Shown: one piece after another, positions 18,468-28,021 of the stretch | Numbering within the stretch: the first letter of the stretch is position 1 | How the letters are laid out: each line of letters begins with the position of its first letter | Assembly (NCBI RefSeq): GCF_003014595.1 | Contig: NZ_PYGK01000020.1 | Location: 85,626 to 149,625 of the forward strand | Direction of reading: 5' to 3' | DNA: 64,000 nt | DNA from: Chitinophaga ginsengisoli | Lineage (GTDB): Bacteria; Bacteroidota; Bacteroidia; Chitinophagales; Chitinophagaceae | Translations under genes and position numbers: made by a program | Notes under the pieces: generated by a model | What the model saw: only the letters and a program-made list of their open reading frames with translations | What the model was told of the DNA's origin: nothing | The model's database searches: none

Positions 18468-21341
18468 TTAATTTTTCAGTTCCGGCTTCAGGAAGCGGGC
18501 AGTATGGCTGTCCTTGCAGTTGATCACTTCTTCAGGTGTACCGCTGCAGAGGATCGTACCTCCGCCGGCGCCACCTTCAGGCCCCAGGTCGATAATATGA
18601 TCGGCCATTTTGATCACGTCCAGGTTATGTTCAATTACCAGCACCGTGTTACCCCGGTCTACCAGCTTATTGAGAACGTTCAGGAGCAACTGGATATCCT
18701 GGAAATGAAGACCTGTAGTAGGCTCGTCCAGGATATAGATGGTTTTGCCGGTATCTTTCTTGGAAAGTTCAGTAGCCAGTTTCACGCGCTGGGCTTCCCC
18801 TCCGGAAAGTGTTACTGCCGATTGCCCCAGGGTGATGTAGCCTAAGCCAACATCCTGGAGGGTTTTGATCTTGCGGTAGATGTAGTTGACAGGCTGGAAG
18901 AATTCCACGGCTTCATCTACGGTCATATCCAGTACGTCGGAGATGGATTTCCCTTTATACCGGATTTCGAGTGTTTCCCTGTTGTAGCGGCGTCCGTTAC
19001 ATTTCTCACAGTGTACGTATACATCCGGGAGGAAGTTCATTTCAATCACGCGCATGCCGCCGCCTTCACAAACATCACAGCGTCCGCTTTTCACATTGAA
19101 GGAGAAACGGCCTGCATTGTAACCCCTGATTTTGGCTTCCGGTACCTGGGAGAACAGCTGGCGGATGTCCGTGAAGAATCCGCAGTAGGTAGCAGGGTTG
19201 CTCCGTGGGGTACGTCCGATCGGGGACTGGTCTATTTCTATTACCTTATCAATGTTCTCCAGGCCTTTGATGCTTTTGTAAGGCATTGGCTCCATCTTGG
19301 AGTCGTAGGCATGTTTACTGAGGATAGGGTACAGTGTTTCGTTGATCAGGGTGGACTTTCCGCTACCGGATACGCCTGTAACGCAGATGAATGTTCCGAG
19401 GGGGAATTTCACACTGACATTTTTCAGGTTATTGCCCGTAGCGCCTTTCAGTTCCAGCACCTTACCATTGCCTTTACGGCGTTCAGCCGGTACCGGTACT
19501 ACGCGTTTACCGTTCAGGTAGCCGGCGGTAGGCGTGTCCATTTTTAATATATGCGCAGGCGTGCCCTGGGCGATGATCTGTCCGCCGTGTACACCAGCGC
19601 CGGGACCAATGTCCACCAGGTAGTCGGCATGGAGCATGATATCTTTATCGTGTTCCACAACTATTACCGTGTTACCCATCTCTTTCAGGTTGCGGAGGGC
19701 ATCGATCAGCTGCATGTTGTCCCGCTGGTGAAGCCCGATACTGGGTTCATCGAGGATGTAGGTGATGCCCATCAGCTGGGAGCCTATCTGTGTAGCCAGG
19801 CGTATACGCTGACTCTCGCCACCACTCAGTGTGCGGGTGGAGCGGTAGAGGGTGAGGTAGTTCAAGCCTACGTTGAGCAGGAAGCCCAGCCGCTCACGGA
19901 TCTCTTTGAGGATATCTTTGGCGATAACGTTCTGTTTCTTATCCAGGCGTTTTTCGAGGTCTTTGAACCAGTCCTGTAACTTGTCGAGGTCCATGCTGCC
20001 CAGTTCCGCGATATTCCGCTCATCCACCTTAAAGAAGAGGCTCTCCTTTTTCAAGCGGGTACCGTTACATTCCGGGCAGGTGTGCAGCTTCATGAAGCTT
20101 TCGGCCCAGTTACGTACAGCGTCGGAGGAGGTATCGTTGAAATAGCGGCGTACGGTATTGATCACTCCTTCAAACTCGTCGTTGTACGTTTCTGTGCCGT
20201 CGCCAAATTCCATGTCCATTTCCAGCTTACCGTTCTCGTCGCCGAACAGCAGGAGGTTTAAGGTCTTCTGCGGCAGTTCGGAAATGGGTACTGTCAGGGA
20301 GAATTTATGTTTACGCGCCAGCTGCTGTACCTGTTTGAAGGTAAAGGTATCGCGGGCTTCACCGAGGGGTGCTAATCCACCGTCATTGATAGAAATGGCA
20401 GGATCTGGAATGATGGTATCCATATCTATCTGGTAGATGGTGCCCAGTCCTTTACAGCGGGGGCAGGCTCCGTAGGGGGAGTTAAAGGAGAAGGTGTTGG
20501 GAGATGGCTCTTCGTAGGAGAGGCCGGTATCCTCACACATCAGTTGTTTACTGTACTGGCTGACCTTTCCGCTGTCGTTGTCCATGATGAAGAGCAGGCC
20601 TTTACCCATCTGCAGGGCTTTCTGTACGCTCTGGCTGATACGGGTGCGGGCATCATCCTGTACCTGGATGCGGTCTACTACCAGTTCAATGTCATGGATC
20701 TTGTAACGGTCTACCTGCATACGTTCTTTCAGGTCAAGGATCTCGCCGTTGACGCGTACTTTGAGGTAGCCCTGTTTACGGAGTTGTTCGAACAGCTCGC
20801 GGTAGTGTCCTTTACGACCACGGATCAACGGAGCCAAAATTACCAGCTTTTTCTTCGGAAAGTTTTTGAACACATGGTCCAGGATCTCTTCTTCGGAGAA
20901 GCGGGTCATGCGTTTGCCGGTATTATATGAATAGGCAAGGCCTACACGTGCGTAAAGCAGACGGAGGAAGTCATAGATCTCCGTAATGGTACCCACCGTA
21001 GAACGGGGGTTTTTGTTGGTGGTCTTCTGTTCGATGGAGATGACCGGGGAGAGGCCGGTGATCTTATCCACGTCGGGTCTTTCCATATCACCGATAAACT
21101 GGCGGGCGTAGGCGGAGAAGCTCTCCATGTATCGCCTTTGTCCTTCAGCATAAATGGTATCGAACGCAAGGGAGGATTTTCCGCTTCCGCTGATGCCCGT
21201 TATCACTACCAGTTTATTCTTGGGTAACTGCAGGTCCAGATTTTTCAGGTTATGTGCCCTGGCGCCGAACACTGCTATATGGTCATCTGCCGTGACCGGT
21301 GCCGGGTCGGGCGTTATTACATTCTCTTTCTTCTTTGCCAT
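18468..21341 (-). CDS. uvrA: Excinuclease ABC subunit A
   Basis: 957 residues, full length. UvrA recognises DNA damage in nucleotide excision repair and loads UvrB. Two ABC modules are present: Walker A GISGSGKSSLAFDTIYAEGQ near the N-terminus and GVSGSGKSTLINETL around residue 655. The zinc-finger motifs CPRCKGLG, CPECNGTRL, CDVCEGGG and CEKCNGRRYN are intact. Signatures TLSGGESQRIRLA and TLSGGEAQRVKLA and Walker B regions YILDEPSIGLHQRD and YILDEPTTGLHFQD follow. No LexA-type site was seen upstream. Confidence 0.98.
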   Translation of the reverse strand: MAKKKENVITPDPAPVTADDHIAVFGARAHNLKNLDLQLPKNKLVVITGISGSGKSSLAFDTIYAEGQRRYMESFSAYARQFIGDMERPDVDKITGLSPVISIEQKTTNKNPRSTVGTITEIYDFLRLLYARVGLAYSYNTGKRMTRFSEEEILDHVFKNFPKKKLVILAPLIRGRKGHYRELFEQLRKQGYLKVRVNGEILDLKERMQVDRYKIHDIELVVDRIQVQDDARTRISQSVQKALQMGKGLLFIMDNDSGKVSQYSKQLMCEDTGLSYEEPSPNTFSFNSPYGACPRCKGLGTIYQIDMDTIIPDPAISINDGGLAPLGEARDTFTFKQVQQLARKHKFSLTVPISELPQKTLNLLLFGDENGKLEMDMEFGDGTETYNDEFEGVINTVRRYFNDTSSDAVRNWAESFMKLHTCPECNGTRLKKESLFFKVDERNIAELGSMDLDKLQDWFKDLEKRLDKKQNVIAKDILKEIRERLGFLLNVGLNYLTLYRSTRTLSGGESQRIRLATQIGSQLMGITYILDEPSIGLHQRDNMQLIDALRNLKEMGNTVIVVEHDKDIMLHADYLVDIGPGAGVHGGQIIAQGTPAHILKMDTPTAGYLNGKRVVPVPAERRKGNGKVLELKGATGNNLKNVSVKFPLGTFICVTGVSGSGKSTLINETLYPILSKHAYDSKMEPMPYKSIKGLENIDKVIEIDQSPIGRTPRSNPATYCGFFTDIRQLFSQVPEAKIRGYNAGRFSFNVKSGRCDVCEGGGMRVIEMNFLPDVYVHCEKCNGRRYNRETLEIRYKGKSISDVLDMTVDEAVEFFQPVNYIYRKIKTLQDVGLGYITLGQSAVTLSGGEAQRVKLATELSKKDTGKTIYILDEPTTGLHFQDIQLLLNVLNKLVDRGNTVLVIEHNLDVIKMADHIIDLGPEGGAGGGTILCSGTPEEVINCKDSHTARFLKPELKN

Positions 21342-21754
21342 ATCGGTTTAAAAAGCCGTGGTTCACCGGGAGGTGTGCTACGGACTATTTTAGACTACTA
21401 AACTACGGCATAATTACGAGTTTACTAAAAATTTTAGTGTGCATCAGCAGTAAGGGATTGAATATCAGGAGAAGTGCAAAATGGTGGATATATGGAAGTG
21501 GTGAAAAAAATTGTCTTGAAAAGGGTGATCTGAGGGGCTAAATGAGGAATTGAGAGGGCCGGCCTTGTCTGGTGGTAGGTTGAATGTTTGTTTTATCAGG
21601 CGTTGACTACCAGATCTTCCCCGAAGGGAAAAGAAAAAGTACGCTTTATACATGCCGTATACCAGACGTATACCAGGCGTTGAGAGCGTGAGACATGAAA
21701 AGAGCGAATCACAGACGTAATTCGCTCTTCCATTATTAATATGATCGGGCTTAA
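21342..21754. other. Intergenic stretch between fabF and uvrA
   Basis: 413 bases without a convincing gene. It holds the fabF terminator hairpin (21700-21729), a small UUCG-type hairpin on the minus strand near 21619-21632 (TTCCC, TTCG, GGGAA) and a short palindrome ACTAAAAATTTTAGT near 21424. No clear uvrA promoter was identified. Confidence 0.4.
21700..21729 (-). terminator. Hairpin after fabF
   Basis: AAGAGCGAAT (21700-21709) and ATTCGCTCTT (21720-21729), a perfect 10-bp pair, 26 bases beyond the fabF stop. Confidence 0.6.
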
Positions 21755-23017
21755 TTAAGCCTTGTATTTTTTGAATATTACGATCGCGTTATGACCACCG
21801 AAACCGAAGGTATTGCTCATGGCAACATTTACGGTACGTTCCTGTGCCTTACCGAGGGTCAGGTTCAGGTTGGTTGGGATACCTTCACCCAATACGGAAG
21901 TATTGATGGTTGGAGGGACCAGGTCGAACTGCGTTGCCTTGATACAAGCGATCGCTTCAATGGCGCCGGCAGCACCCAGCAGGTGACCGGTCATTGATTT
22001 GGTAGCGCTGATGTTCACTTTGGTAATGTGATCGCCGAATACGCCGGTGATACCTTTCAGTTCGCTTACATCACCCAGTGGGGTAGAAGTAGCGTGTGCG
22101 TTGATATAATCAACATCTTCAGGTTTCAGCTCAGCATCTTCCAGTGCTCTTTGCATACCCAGGCGGGCGCCGAGGCCTTCAGGATGGGTAGCGGTCAGGT
22201 GATAAGCGTCAGCGGTCATAGCGCCACCTACCATTTCTGCATAGATGGTAGCACCTCTTTTCACAGCGTGCTCATACTCTTCCAGGATGATCGCACCAGC
22301 GCCTTCACCCATTACGAAACCATCACGGTCTGTATCAAACGGACGGGAAGCGGTAGCATGATCATCATTACGGGTGGACAGTGCCTTGAGGGCATTGAAA
22401 CCAGCAATACCGGCGCGGGTAACAGGTGCTTCGGAACCACCGGCTACGATGGCATTTGCTTTACCCAGGCGGATATAGTTGAACGCATCTACGAGTGCAC
22501 TGCTGGAAGAAGCGCAGGCAGATACGGTACAGTAGTTCACACCCATGAAACCATATTTCATGGAGATCTGACCTGCTGCGATATCGGAGATCAATTTCGG
22601 AATAAAGAAAGGATTGAACTTAGGAATGAAGTTGCCCTGAGCAAACTCAACGATCTGGTCTTCGAAGGTCTGCATACCACCGTTTCCAGACGCCCAGATC
22701 ACACCGATTTGTGTCTTGTCTACACCATCCAGGTGCAGACCAGCATGTTCAACAGCCTCCTGGGCAGCCACCATGGCATATTGCGTAAACATGTCCATTT
22801 TACGGGCTTCCTTCTTCTCCATGAATTTTTCTATATCAAAACCTTTTAATTCGCAGGCGAACTTGGTTTTAAACTCCGTAGTGTCGAAACGGGTAATAGG
22901 ACCAGCACCACCGGTACCCGATTTAAGATTATTCCAGAATGTGTTTACATCGTTTCCGATAGGCGTTAAGGCCCCCAGCCCGGTAACCACAACCCTTTTT
23001 AACGTAACAGTGCGCAT
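21755..23017 (-). CDS. fabF: Beta-ketoacyl-ACP synthase II
   Basis: 420 residues of the condensing-enzyme family. KAS II elongates acyl-ACP with malonyl-ACP in type II fatty acid synthesis. The catalytic Cys is in TVSACASSSS (Cys168), with the two active-site histidines in HATSTPLGD and KSMTGHLLGAAGAIEA and the Gly-rich end NTFGFGGHNA. The acyl carrier protein gene that often precedes fabF is not here; instead a fatty acid desaturase gene lies 112 bases upstream on the same strand. Confidence 0.96.
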   Translation of the reverse strand: MRTVTLKRVVVTGLGALTPIGNDVNTFWNNLKSGTGGAGPITRFDTTEFKTKFACELKGFDIEKFMEKKEARKMDMFTQYAMVAAQEAVEHAGLHLDGVDKTQIGVIWASGNGGMQTFEDQIVEFAQGNFIPKFNPFFIPKLISDIAAGQISMKYGFMGVNYCTVSACASSSSALVDAFNYIRLGKANAIVAGGSEAPVTRAGIAGFNALKALSTRNDDHATASRPFDTDRDGFVMGEGAGAIILEEYEHAVKRGATIYAEMVGGAMTADAYHLTATHPEGLGARLGMQRALEDAELKPEDVDYINAHATSTPLGDVSELKGITGVFGDHITKVNISATKSMTGHLLGAAGAIEAIACIKATQFDLVPPTINTSVLGEGIPTNLNLTLGKAQERTVNVAMSNTFGFGGHNAIVIFKKYKA

Positions 23018-23050
23018 AATGCTTTGACTTTAAAATCGAAAGTTAGAGCG

Positions 23051-23058
23051 CAAATTTA
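23051..23058 (-). promoter_or_regulatory. TAnnTTTG -7 box before fabF
   Basis: On the minus strand TAAATTTG fits the Bacteroidetes -7 consensus, 33 bases before the fabF ATG. No TTG was found at 19-21 bp upstream. Confidence 0.4.
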
Positions 23059-23129
23059 GTCACTTATTCTTATGATTACGCATATTCATAAGATTTATGT
23101 GTCATATAAATAAAAAGGGAGGCAATTTA

Positions 23130-24206
23130 TCAGGCCGCGGCGCTGGTTAGGGGCACTGCTGCCAGGTCTATTTTTTGTGTACGGGCCTTGAGAAATATGA
23201 TAATTTCCTCATCTGTGTTAAATCGGTTCCCGATATTCACAAAATGCCTGGCCAGGAGGTCATAGCGTTTTCTCATCAGGTAGACCCAGACGTGCAGGAA
23301 GTGGATGCCGTCAAATACGATAGCGTCATTGGCGATGTATTCAGACAGTGTTTCCCGGAAAAAAACCGGATGTTCCGTCCAGTGCATGGAGGGTTTTACA
23401 TGATGGCTGATGTGGTAGCCATCATTCCAGCATGTATGGTTGTATTTGGTATTAATACAGGTAATACTGTTTTTATATGAGTTTTCGGGCTCACTGGCGT
23501 CAATGAAGGCATGTTGCGCCCAGTTGCCCACCATCATAATGATCCGGGAGATAATAAAGGGAATGATAAATACCGTTAGCGTAGCCGGGAAGCTGATAAA
23601 GGACAGTCCGATACAGCCCAGGAAAAAGATCAGCTCTCCCCTGGCGGCTTTGACCATCAGTTTCTGGCGGTGCTTGCGGATAAAATACTGGCAGAGGGTG
23701 ATGATACCCGTAAATACGAAACTTGTCAGGTATTTGCCGAAGTCTTTGAAGGAATCACGTTGGTAAGCCATGGTGCTGCTTTCATCCTCAGGCATATTGT
23801 TCTCCGGATGGTGCATACCGATATGGTGGCTGTAATAAGTTTCCGGCGTTTGTCCGAACAATGGTCCTATCACCCAGGGGAGGTAATGGTTCAGAAAGCC
23901 GTATTTTTTATTGAAGAATGCCCGGTGACTGGTACAGTGCAGCATCAGTCCGAAGGAGCCTTTGTATCTAAAATTGTTCAGTACCTGATAAACAATGGCG
24001 GCGGTCCACCATAACCATCCAGGGACTGGCAGGTATAAAATAATGGCCAGGGGCAGTAATATTAATGTCAGTTCCAGTGTCAGGTAAACGAAGGGCAGAT
24101 CGCGTTCATCGCGGATCATGGATTTGAGGAATCTCTGGAAGGTATTGTCCGGCCCCTTCGGGCTAACGTATACAGGATCGGTGAGTACACCTGTGAATGT
24201 TTTCAT
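23130..24206 (-). CDS. Fatty acid desaturase family protein
   Basis: 358 residues, integral membrane di-iron protein. The three histidine boxes are visible: H90-CTS-H94, HHIGMHH (127-133) and HISHH near residue 265. Hydrophobic pairs lie around 40-75 and 165-215. It probably introduces a double bond into, or hydroxylates, an acyl chain or related lipid; the exact substrate cannot be told. Its position just upstream of fabF on the same strand suggests a shared role in membrane lipid composition. The 5' side faces the divergent tRNA-Ser promoter. Confidence 0.85.
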   Translation of the reverse strand: MKTFTGVLTDPVYVSPKGPDNTFQRFLKSMIRDERDLPFVYLTLELTLILLPLAIILYLPVPGWLWWTAAIVYQVLNNFRYKGSFGLMLHCTSHRAFFNKKYGFLNHYLPWVIGPLFGQTPETYYSHHIGMHHPENNMPEDESSTMAYQRDSFKDFGKYLTSFVFTGIITLCQYFIRKHRQKLMVKAARGELIFFLGCIGLSFISFPATLTVFIIPFIISRIIMMVGNWAQHAFIDASEPENSYKNSITCINTKYNHTCWNDGYHISHHVKPSMHWTEHPVFFRETLSEYIANDAIVFDGIHFLHVWVYLMRKRYDLLARHFVNIGNRFNTDEEIIIFLKARTQKIDLAAVPLTSAAA

Positions 24207-24285
24207 TAACAGTTGTTTAGGTCTGATCGCATTGGTTCTATTAAGGTAAACGAATAAATTGAATAAATCTTATGACAAAAAACTT

Positions 24286-24315
24286 TTGGATAAGATAAAA
24301 TAATTCCTATTTTTG
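24286..24315 (+). promoter_or_regulatory. Promoter of tRNA-Ser
   Basis: TTG at 24286-24288, a 19-bp spacer and TATTTTTG at 24308-24315, a full match to the Bacteroidetes consensus. It lies 26 bases before the tRNA. Confidence 0.8.
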
Positions 24316-24340
24316 CAACCCCTAACGGGGAAATTGATTC

Positions 24341-24429
24341 GGTGAGATGCCTGAGTGGCCGAAAGGAACGGTTTGCTAAACCGTCGTACGGGTTAAACTG
24401 TACCGAGGGTTCGAATCCCTCTCTCACCG
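24341..24429 (+). tRNA. tRNA-Ser (anticodon GCT)
   Basis: 89-nt class II tRNA. The acceptor arms are GGTGAGA and TCTCACC with discriminator G; the anticodon stem is ACGGT/ACCGT with GCT at 24375-24377. There is a long variable arm (GTACGG..CTGTAC) and a T-arm GAGGG TTCGAAT CCCTC. CCA is not encoded. It reads AGC and AGU codons. Confidence 0.97.
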
Positions 24430-24439
24430 CAACTAAGTA

Positions 24440-24490
24440 AAAGTGGGTATAATCGAGCAAAAGCGCTTAATTGTACCCACTTTTTTTATA
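24440..24490 (+). terminator. Terminator of tRNA-Ser
   Basis: AAAGTGGGTA (24440-24449) and TACCCACTTT (24474-24483), perfect 10 bp, followed by a T-run. Confidence 0.85.
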
Positions 24491-24512
24491 GTGATATTTT
24501 GCCAGTTTTAGA

Positions 24513-25475
24513 CTATCCCAATTTCCTTCGCTCTTCTTCTATTATCTTTGCCAATTCATCTTCACTGGGCAGATTAATAAGATACTTAGATACAAAAACT
24601 TGCTGTGGTAAACCGGAGGTCGCATATCTAACCAGGTTCTCGTTCTTGCTTGCACAGAGTATGATGCCTACCGGCGGATTATCCCCTTCATTCATTTCAT
24701 TCTCCTTGTAATAGTTCAGATAGACATTCATTTGGCCGGCATCTGCGTGTGTAAATTCGCCAATCTTTAAATCTAAAAGGACATGACACTTTAATATACG
24801 ATGATAAAATACCAGATCTATACGATAATGTGTATTATCGAAAGTTATACGTCTTTGTCTGGCTTCAAAACAAAAGCCCCGACCCAATTCCAAAAGAAAA
24901 GTTTGCAGATGAGTAATTATGCCATGTTCAAGGTCTGATTCAGTATATATATCTTTTTCTTCGAAACCTAAAAACTCAAGCATGTAAGCGTTACGAAATA
25001 TATTCTCAGCTTTCAAATCCGCTTGTTTCACATTGCTATTTAATACGGCATGTTTGTTAGTACTTAGTCCAGTCCTCTCATATAGCATACTGTTCATTGC
25101 CCGTTGCAGATCGCGTACACTCCAGTTATTTCTAATTGTTTCCACTTCATAAAATTCACGTTTCAACGTAGTATCCAATTTAAGCAGTTCAATGAAATGA
25201 GAAAAACTAAGTCTTTCTAATAACAGATTTGAGGCCGACTTATTATCTGTTCCTGATGCTTCAGATTGAGTTCCTATCGATTTTGCGGACAATAAGCGCA
25301 AAATCCTAACACCATGTGAATCAGATAAATACAATTTTGCGGACGGTGTCCGCAAAATGTCGGAATATACCTTATAAAAGTCTTTACAAATGTAGAGATG
25401 CCTTTCCCTAAGAGAAGTAACACCTCCATTTTTCAGATTTGCAGCAATCTCTTTATAAAGTCTTTGGCCATATGA
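24513..25475 (-). pseudogene. DUF1016 (YhcG-type) PDDEXK nuclease, N-terminally truncated
   Basis: The frame is open from about 25475 to the stop at 24513 (about 320 residues), but an in-frame TAG (25476-25478) closes it exactly where the family continues upstream. The visible part starts SYGQRLYKEIAANLKNGG, the middle of the DUF1016 N-terminal domain. The expected first 50-60 residues (winged-helix-like start, as in the neighbour) are not found in any frame of the next 140 bases. The nuclease domain is intact: HYRIDLVFYHRILKCHVLLDLKIG and AGQMNVYLNYY. A shorter protein could begin at an internal start such as the TTG at 25355, so residual activity is possible. It lies tandem to an intact relative of a different subgroup. 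Confidence 0.6.
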
Positions 25476-25623
25476 CTATTAAGAAGGTTCGAATTCTTAA
25501 TGGATCTAATACATGGAGCTTTGCCTGGAGGGGATACGCTCAGCGATATGTTTGAAGTACTTAGAGTAGAACGGAAGTTTGTGAATTGCCTTCTAAAGTG
25601 GGTTCAATAACAAATCAAATATG

Positions 25624-26616
25624 TCACTTCTCTCTATCAAGTTCAAGCTTAATCCTATCTTCTTCGATTAATTGCTTTAACTCATTTTCATCAGGAAGAT
25701 AAAGTCTATACTTACTGGCGAATAATTGCTGGTTCTCTGCCAGTACAGAATATTTTACTATAGTTTCATCCTTTTCTGTACATGAAATAATGCCAATCGT
25801 GGGATTATCATCATTTCCTTTTTTTAAATCGTTGTACATTCTTACATACATATCCATCTGACCTATGGCCTCATGAGTAAGTTTATGTGTCTTTAACTCA
25901 AGTAATACGAAACACTTTAAATAATAGTTATAGAAAACAAGGTCAATATAAAAGTCAGAGGTATCAGTTACAATATGCTGTTGGCGGGCCACAAATGCAA
26001 AACCTTTACCTAACTCCATTAAAAATCTTTGCAAGTGGTTGATAAGTGCAGATTCTATTTTAGTTTCCGTTTGTTCTTTATCCAGCGGTAACCCCAAAAA
26101 TTCAAATAGATAAGGGTCCTTTATAAAATGTACAGCCTCTGTAGGTTTATTTTCAGGAAGCTTAAGCAGCCTTCCTAAATATTGACTATCAATGTTGCGT
26201 TGTAGTGTGCGGCTATTCCAATTTCCTTCAATAGCATGGCTAATCAATTGCGATCTAAGTGACTGATTTTCAACTCTGCTTATTATGCGATAATGAGTCC
26301 AGCTCAATTCAGGACGCACTGCGTCCCAAATCTCAAATGCCAGAAAAAAATTCCTCATATTTCTAAGGTTGCTCTCATCAAAACCTTTTCCAAACTCTAA
26401 TGTAAGTCTGGAGGCAAGACTTTTCAGGACCGCCTTTCCATACGCAGCTCTATTTTCGCCATTCTGCTCATCTTCAATTATGAGTCGTCCAATTTCCCAA
26501 TACGTTTTCAGCAGTATCGTATTAGTACTCTTATAAACAGTTTTCCTTGCTTCTGCGATTGTACGAGCAATAGCATCGTACAAAGAATGATTCAGATTCT
26601 CAATTTTACGACTCAT
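25624..26616 (-). CDS. DUF1016 (YhcG-type) PDDEXK nuclease
   Basis: 330 residues, intact. The N-terminal DUF1016 domain (about 1-165) contains YWEIGRLIIEDEQNG, AAYGKAVLKSLASRLTLEFGKGF and ELSWTHYRIISRV. The C-terminal PDDEXK domain (about 170-325) has FYIDLVFYNYYLKCFVLLELK, with the Asp and E-x-K of the fold, then GQMDMYVRMYND. Homologues are often carried near restriction-modification or other mobile defence genes, but their substrate is not settled. No methylase or partner gene lies nearby. The region is more AT-rich than its neighbours, consistent with horizontal gain. Confidence 0.88.
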   Translation of the reverse strand: MSRKIENLNHSLYDAIARTIAEARKTVYKSTNTILLKTYWEIGRLIIEDEQNGENRAAYGKAVLKSLASRLTLEFGKGFDESNLRNMRNFFLAFEIWDAVRPELSWTHYRIISRVENQSLRSQLISHAIEGNWNSRTLQRNIDSQYLGRLLKLPENKPTEAVHFIKDPYLFEFLGLPLDKEQTETKIESALINHLQRFLMELGKGFAFVARQQHIVTDTSDFYIDLVFYNYYLKCFVLLELKTHKLTHEAIGQMDMYVRMYNDLKKGNDDNPTIGIISCTEKDETIVKYSVLAENQQLFASKYRLYLPDENELKQLIEEDRIKLELDREK

Positions 26617-26796
26617 CTATTACGCTGTTTTACCATGATTTCCCAAAAGTCTTCATTGAAATACTATTAACGAAATTATTTTATTTATTAACAATTACCA
26701 AGTCGAGGGAGATATAATTAAAGCCATAAAATACTGAATATCAAAAAGATAATTATTGAATCGGTTCGAAAGCTGTCCGCCGCAGCTTGCAGAAAC

Positions 26797-26830
26797 AAAA
26801 AAGCCTTCAGATATTTCCGAAGGCTTTTTT
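26797..26830 (-). terminator. Bidirectional terminator after the phosphodiesterase gene
   Basis: AAAAAAGCCTTC (26797-26808) and GAAGGCTTTTTT (26819-26830), perfect 12 bp with A/T tails, so it works on either strand. It lies 28 bases beyond the minus-strand gene ending at 26858. Confidence 0.85.
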
Positions 26831-26857
26831 GTTTAAGGAATATTGTGGTGTTTTTAT

Positions 26858-27691
26858 CTACTTCGTCCTGGCAAAGTCCTGGTATCTGTTCAATAAAAAG
26901 GTTTTCAGTTCAACCAGGTTATCTGTATTAATCAGGTCTACCCCACAATTCAAGAGCTCTTTCCAGACACCAACATTTTCAGGGGAGGCCCACAACCTTA
27001 CTTTCTTGCCATTTTGATGTGCTATTTGCACATACCTGCAAAGCGCATCTTTTTCCTTCTTTGATATCGTTTCCCGGTCATTCCGGCCAAATATCCGATT
27101 ATAATGACAACTGGCTATGGGGCATAGATTTGCGGAATTCTTCTCCTTAGCCATCTGTATGAGGTTTTCGTCAATAAATACATATCTGCAATCCTGGTGC
27201 GCTATCGTCCAGACAGGTTTCCTGCCGGTTATTACAACAGTAATAGCACGTTTGCATAACGTTCCATTCTCATAATAGGATAACAGCGGTTTGTAATTTT
27301 GTAATAACAGCGCCAGTGAGCGATAGCTTTTTTCCGGACTACTTTTTATATCTATCATCAGCGTAATAGGCGGATGCGTAAGCCCCATCGTGTCATTTTC
27401 GAAAAAAGACTTCAATGGATCAAGGTATAATTTGTCTATTGTCCTGGACGGCTGTAAGGAAGGTAAAAAATGCGCTACCACAAGTTGCCCTTTCCTAAGG
27501 TATATGTCTGCCTCCATGTAAGTGAACCCATTGTCCAGGGCATCGAACACAGGGCGCTTATGCCAATAATCATTATGAGCGTATGCATTCTCAAGGACAG
27601 TTACATGCTGGGATAGGGATATTTGGGGCAGAAGCATTGACATCCACAGCATAAATATGCTGAATGGCCCCATTTTTTTGAATGCAGTCAT
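26858..27691 (-). CDS. Secreted PI-PLC / glycerophosphodiester phosphodiesterase-like protein
   Basis: 277 residues with a signal peptide (about 1-28, ending ISLSQ). The TIM-barrel phosphodiesterase fold is indicated by the start ENAYAHNDYWHKRPVFDAL (HND motif), GFTYMEADIYLRKGQLVVAH (Glu-x-Asp metal site), TLMIDIKSS and the late KKVRLWASPE. This matches the bacterial PI-PLC/GDPD superfamily branch related to AIM6. It should cleave phosphodiester bonds in a periplasmic or extracellular substrate; which one is not visible. Single-gene unit with a strong terminator. Confidence 0.82.
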   Translation of the reverse strand: MTAFKKMGPFSIFMLWMSMLLPQISLSQHVTVLENAYAHNDYWHKRPVFDALDNGFTYMEADIYLRKGQLVVAHFLPSLQPSRTIDKLYLDPLKSFFENDTMGLTHPPITLMIDIKSSPEKSYRSLALLLQNYKPLLSYYENGTLCKRAITVVITGRKPVWTIAHQDCRYVFIDENLIQMAKEKNSANLCPIASCHYNRIFGRNDRETISKKEKDALCRYVQIAHQNGKKVRLWASPENVGVWKELLNCGVDLINTDNLVELKTFLLNRYQDFARTK

Positions 27692-28021
27692 TGTACGTTG
27701 TAGGTTTAATAAATATTACGCAAACTTACCTTTTGAATGAATGGTATTCACCGATCATTCGTGAAATTATAGTTATGGAAATCTTAAATTAATGTTAGCA
27801 GCTATCCCGGGTAGGTCATAAATACCAACGATCAATTGCGTTTATCCCCAAACATCGTTAAGATAAAACATAGCAATGATATTACATAAGTTATTTTTTA
27901 AATTATGTGGCCAGAGGGGGTATGCCTTGTGTGGGGGAGGTCGGGAACCGCGTTAACGCCATCAAAAGCGCTATTGCCCAGATTTTTTACCTATCTTTTA
28001 TCCATAAACGAATCATTCACC
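27692..28021. other. Divergent intergenic region
   Basis: 330 bases between the phosphodiesterase and the RhiA-like gene. A frame open from an ATG at 27905 runs into the downstream gene, but its first 39 residues have no protein-like pattern. TATCTTTT near 27992, one base off the -7 consensus, may be part of the downstream promoter. Confidence 0.3.

Noticed and set aside
24206..24460. Open frame of 84 codons on the minus strand across tRNA-Ser (EGFEPSVQF-type product)
   Set aside because: It is the reverse translation of the tRNA T-arm and acceptor end, a common false gene.
25481..25495. GGTTCGAAT, matching the T-loop of tRNA-Ser, as a duplicated attachment site
   Set aside because: Only nine bases match, the flanks differ and no integrase lies near.
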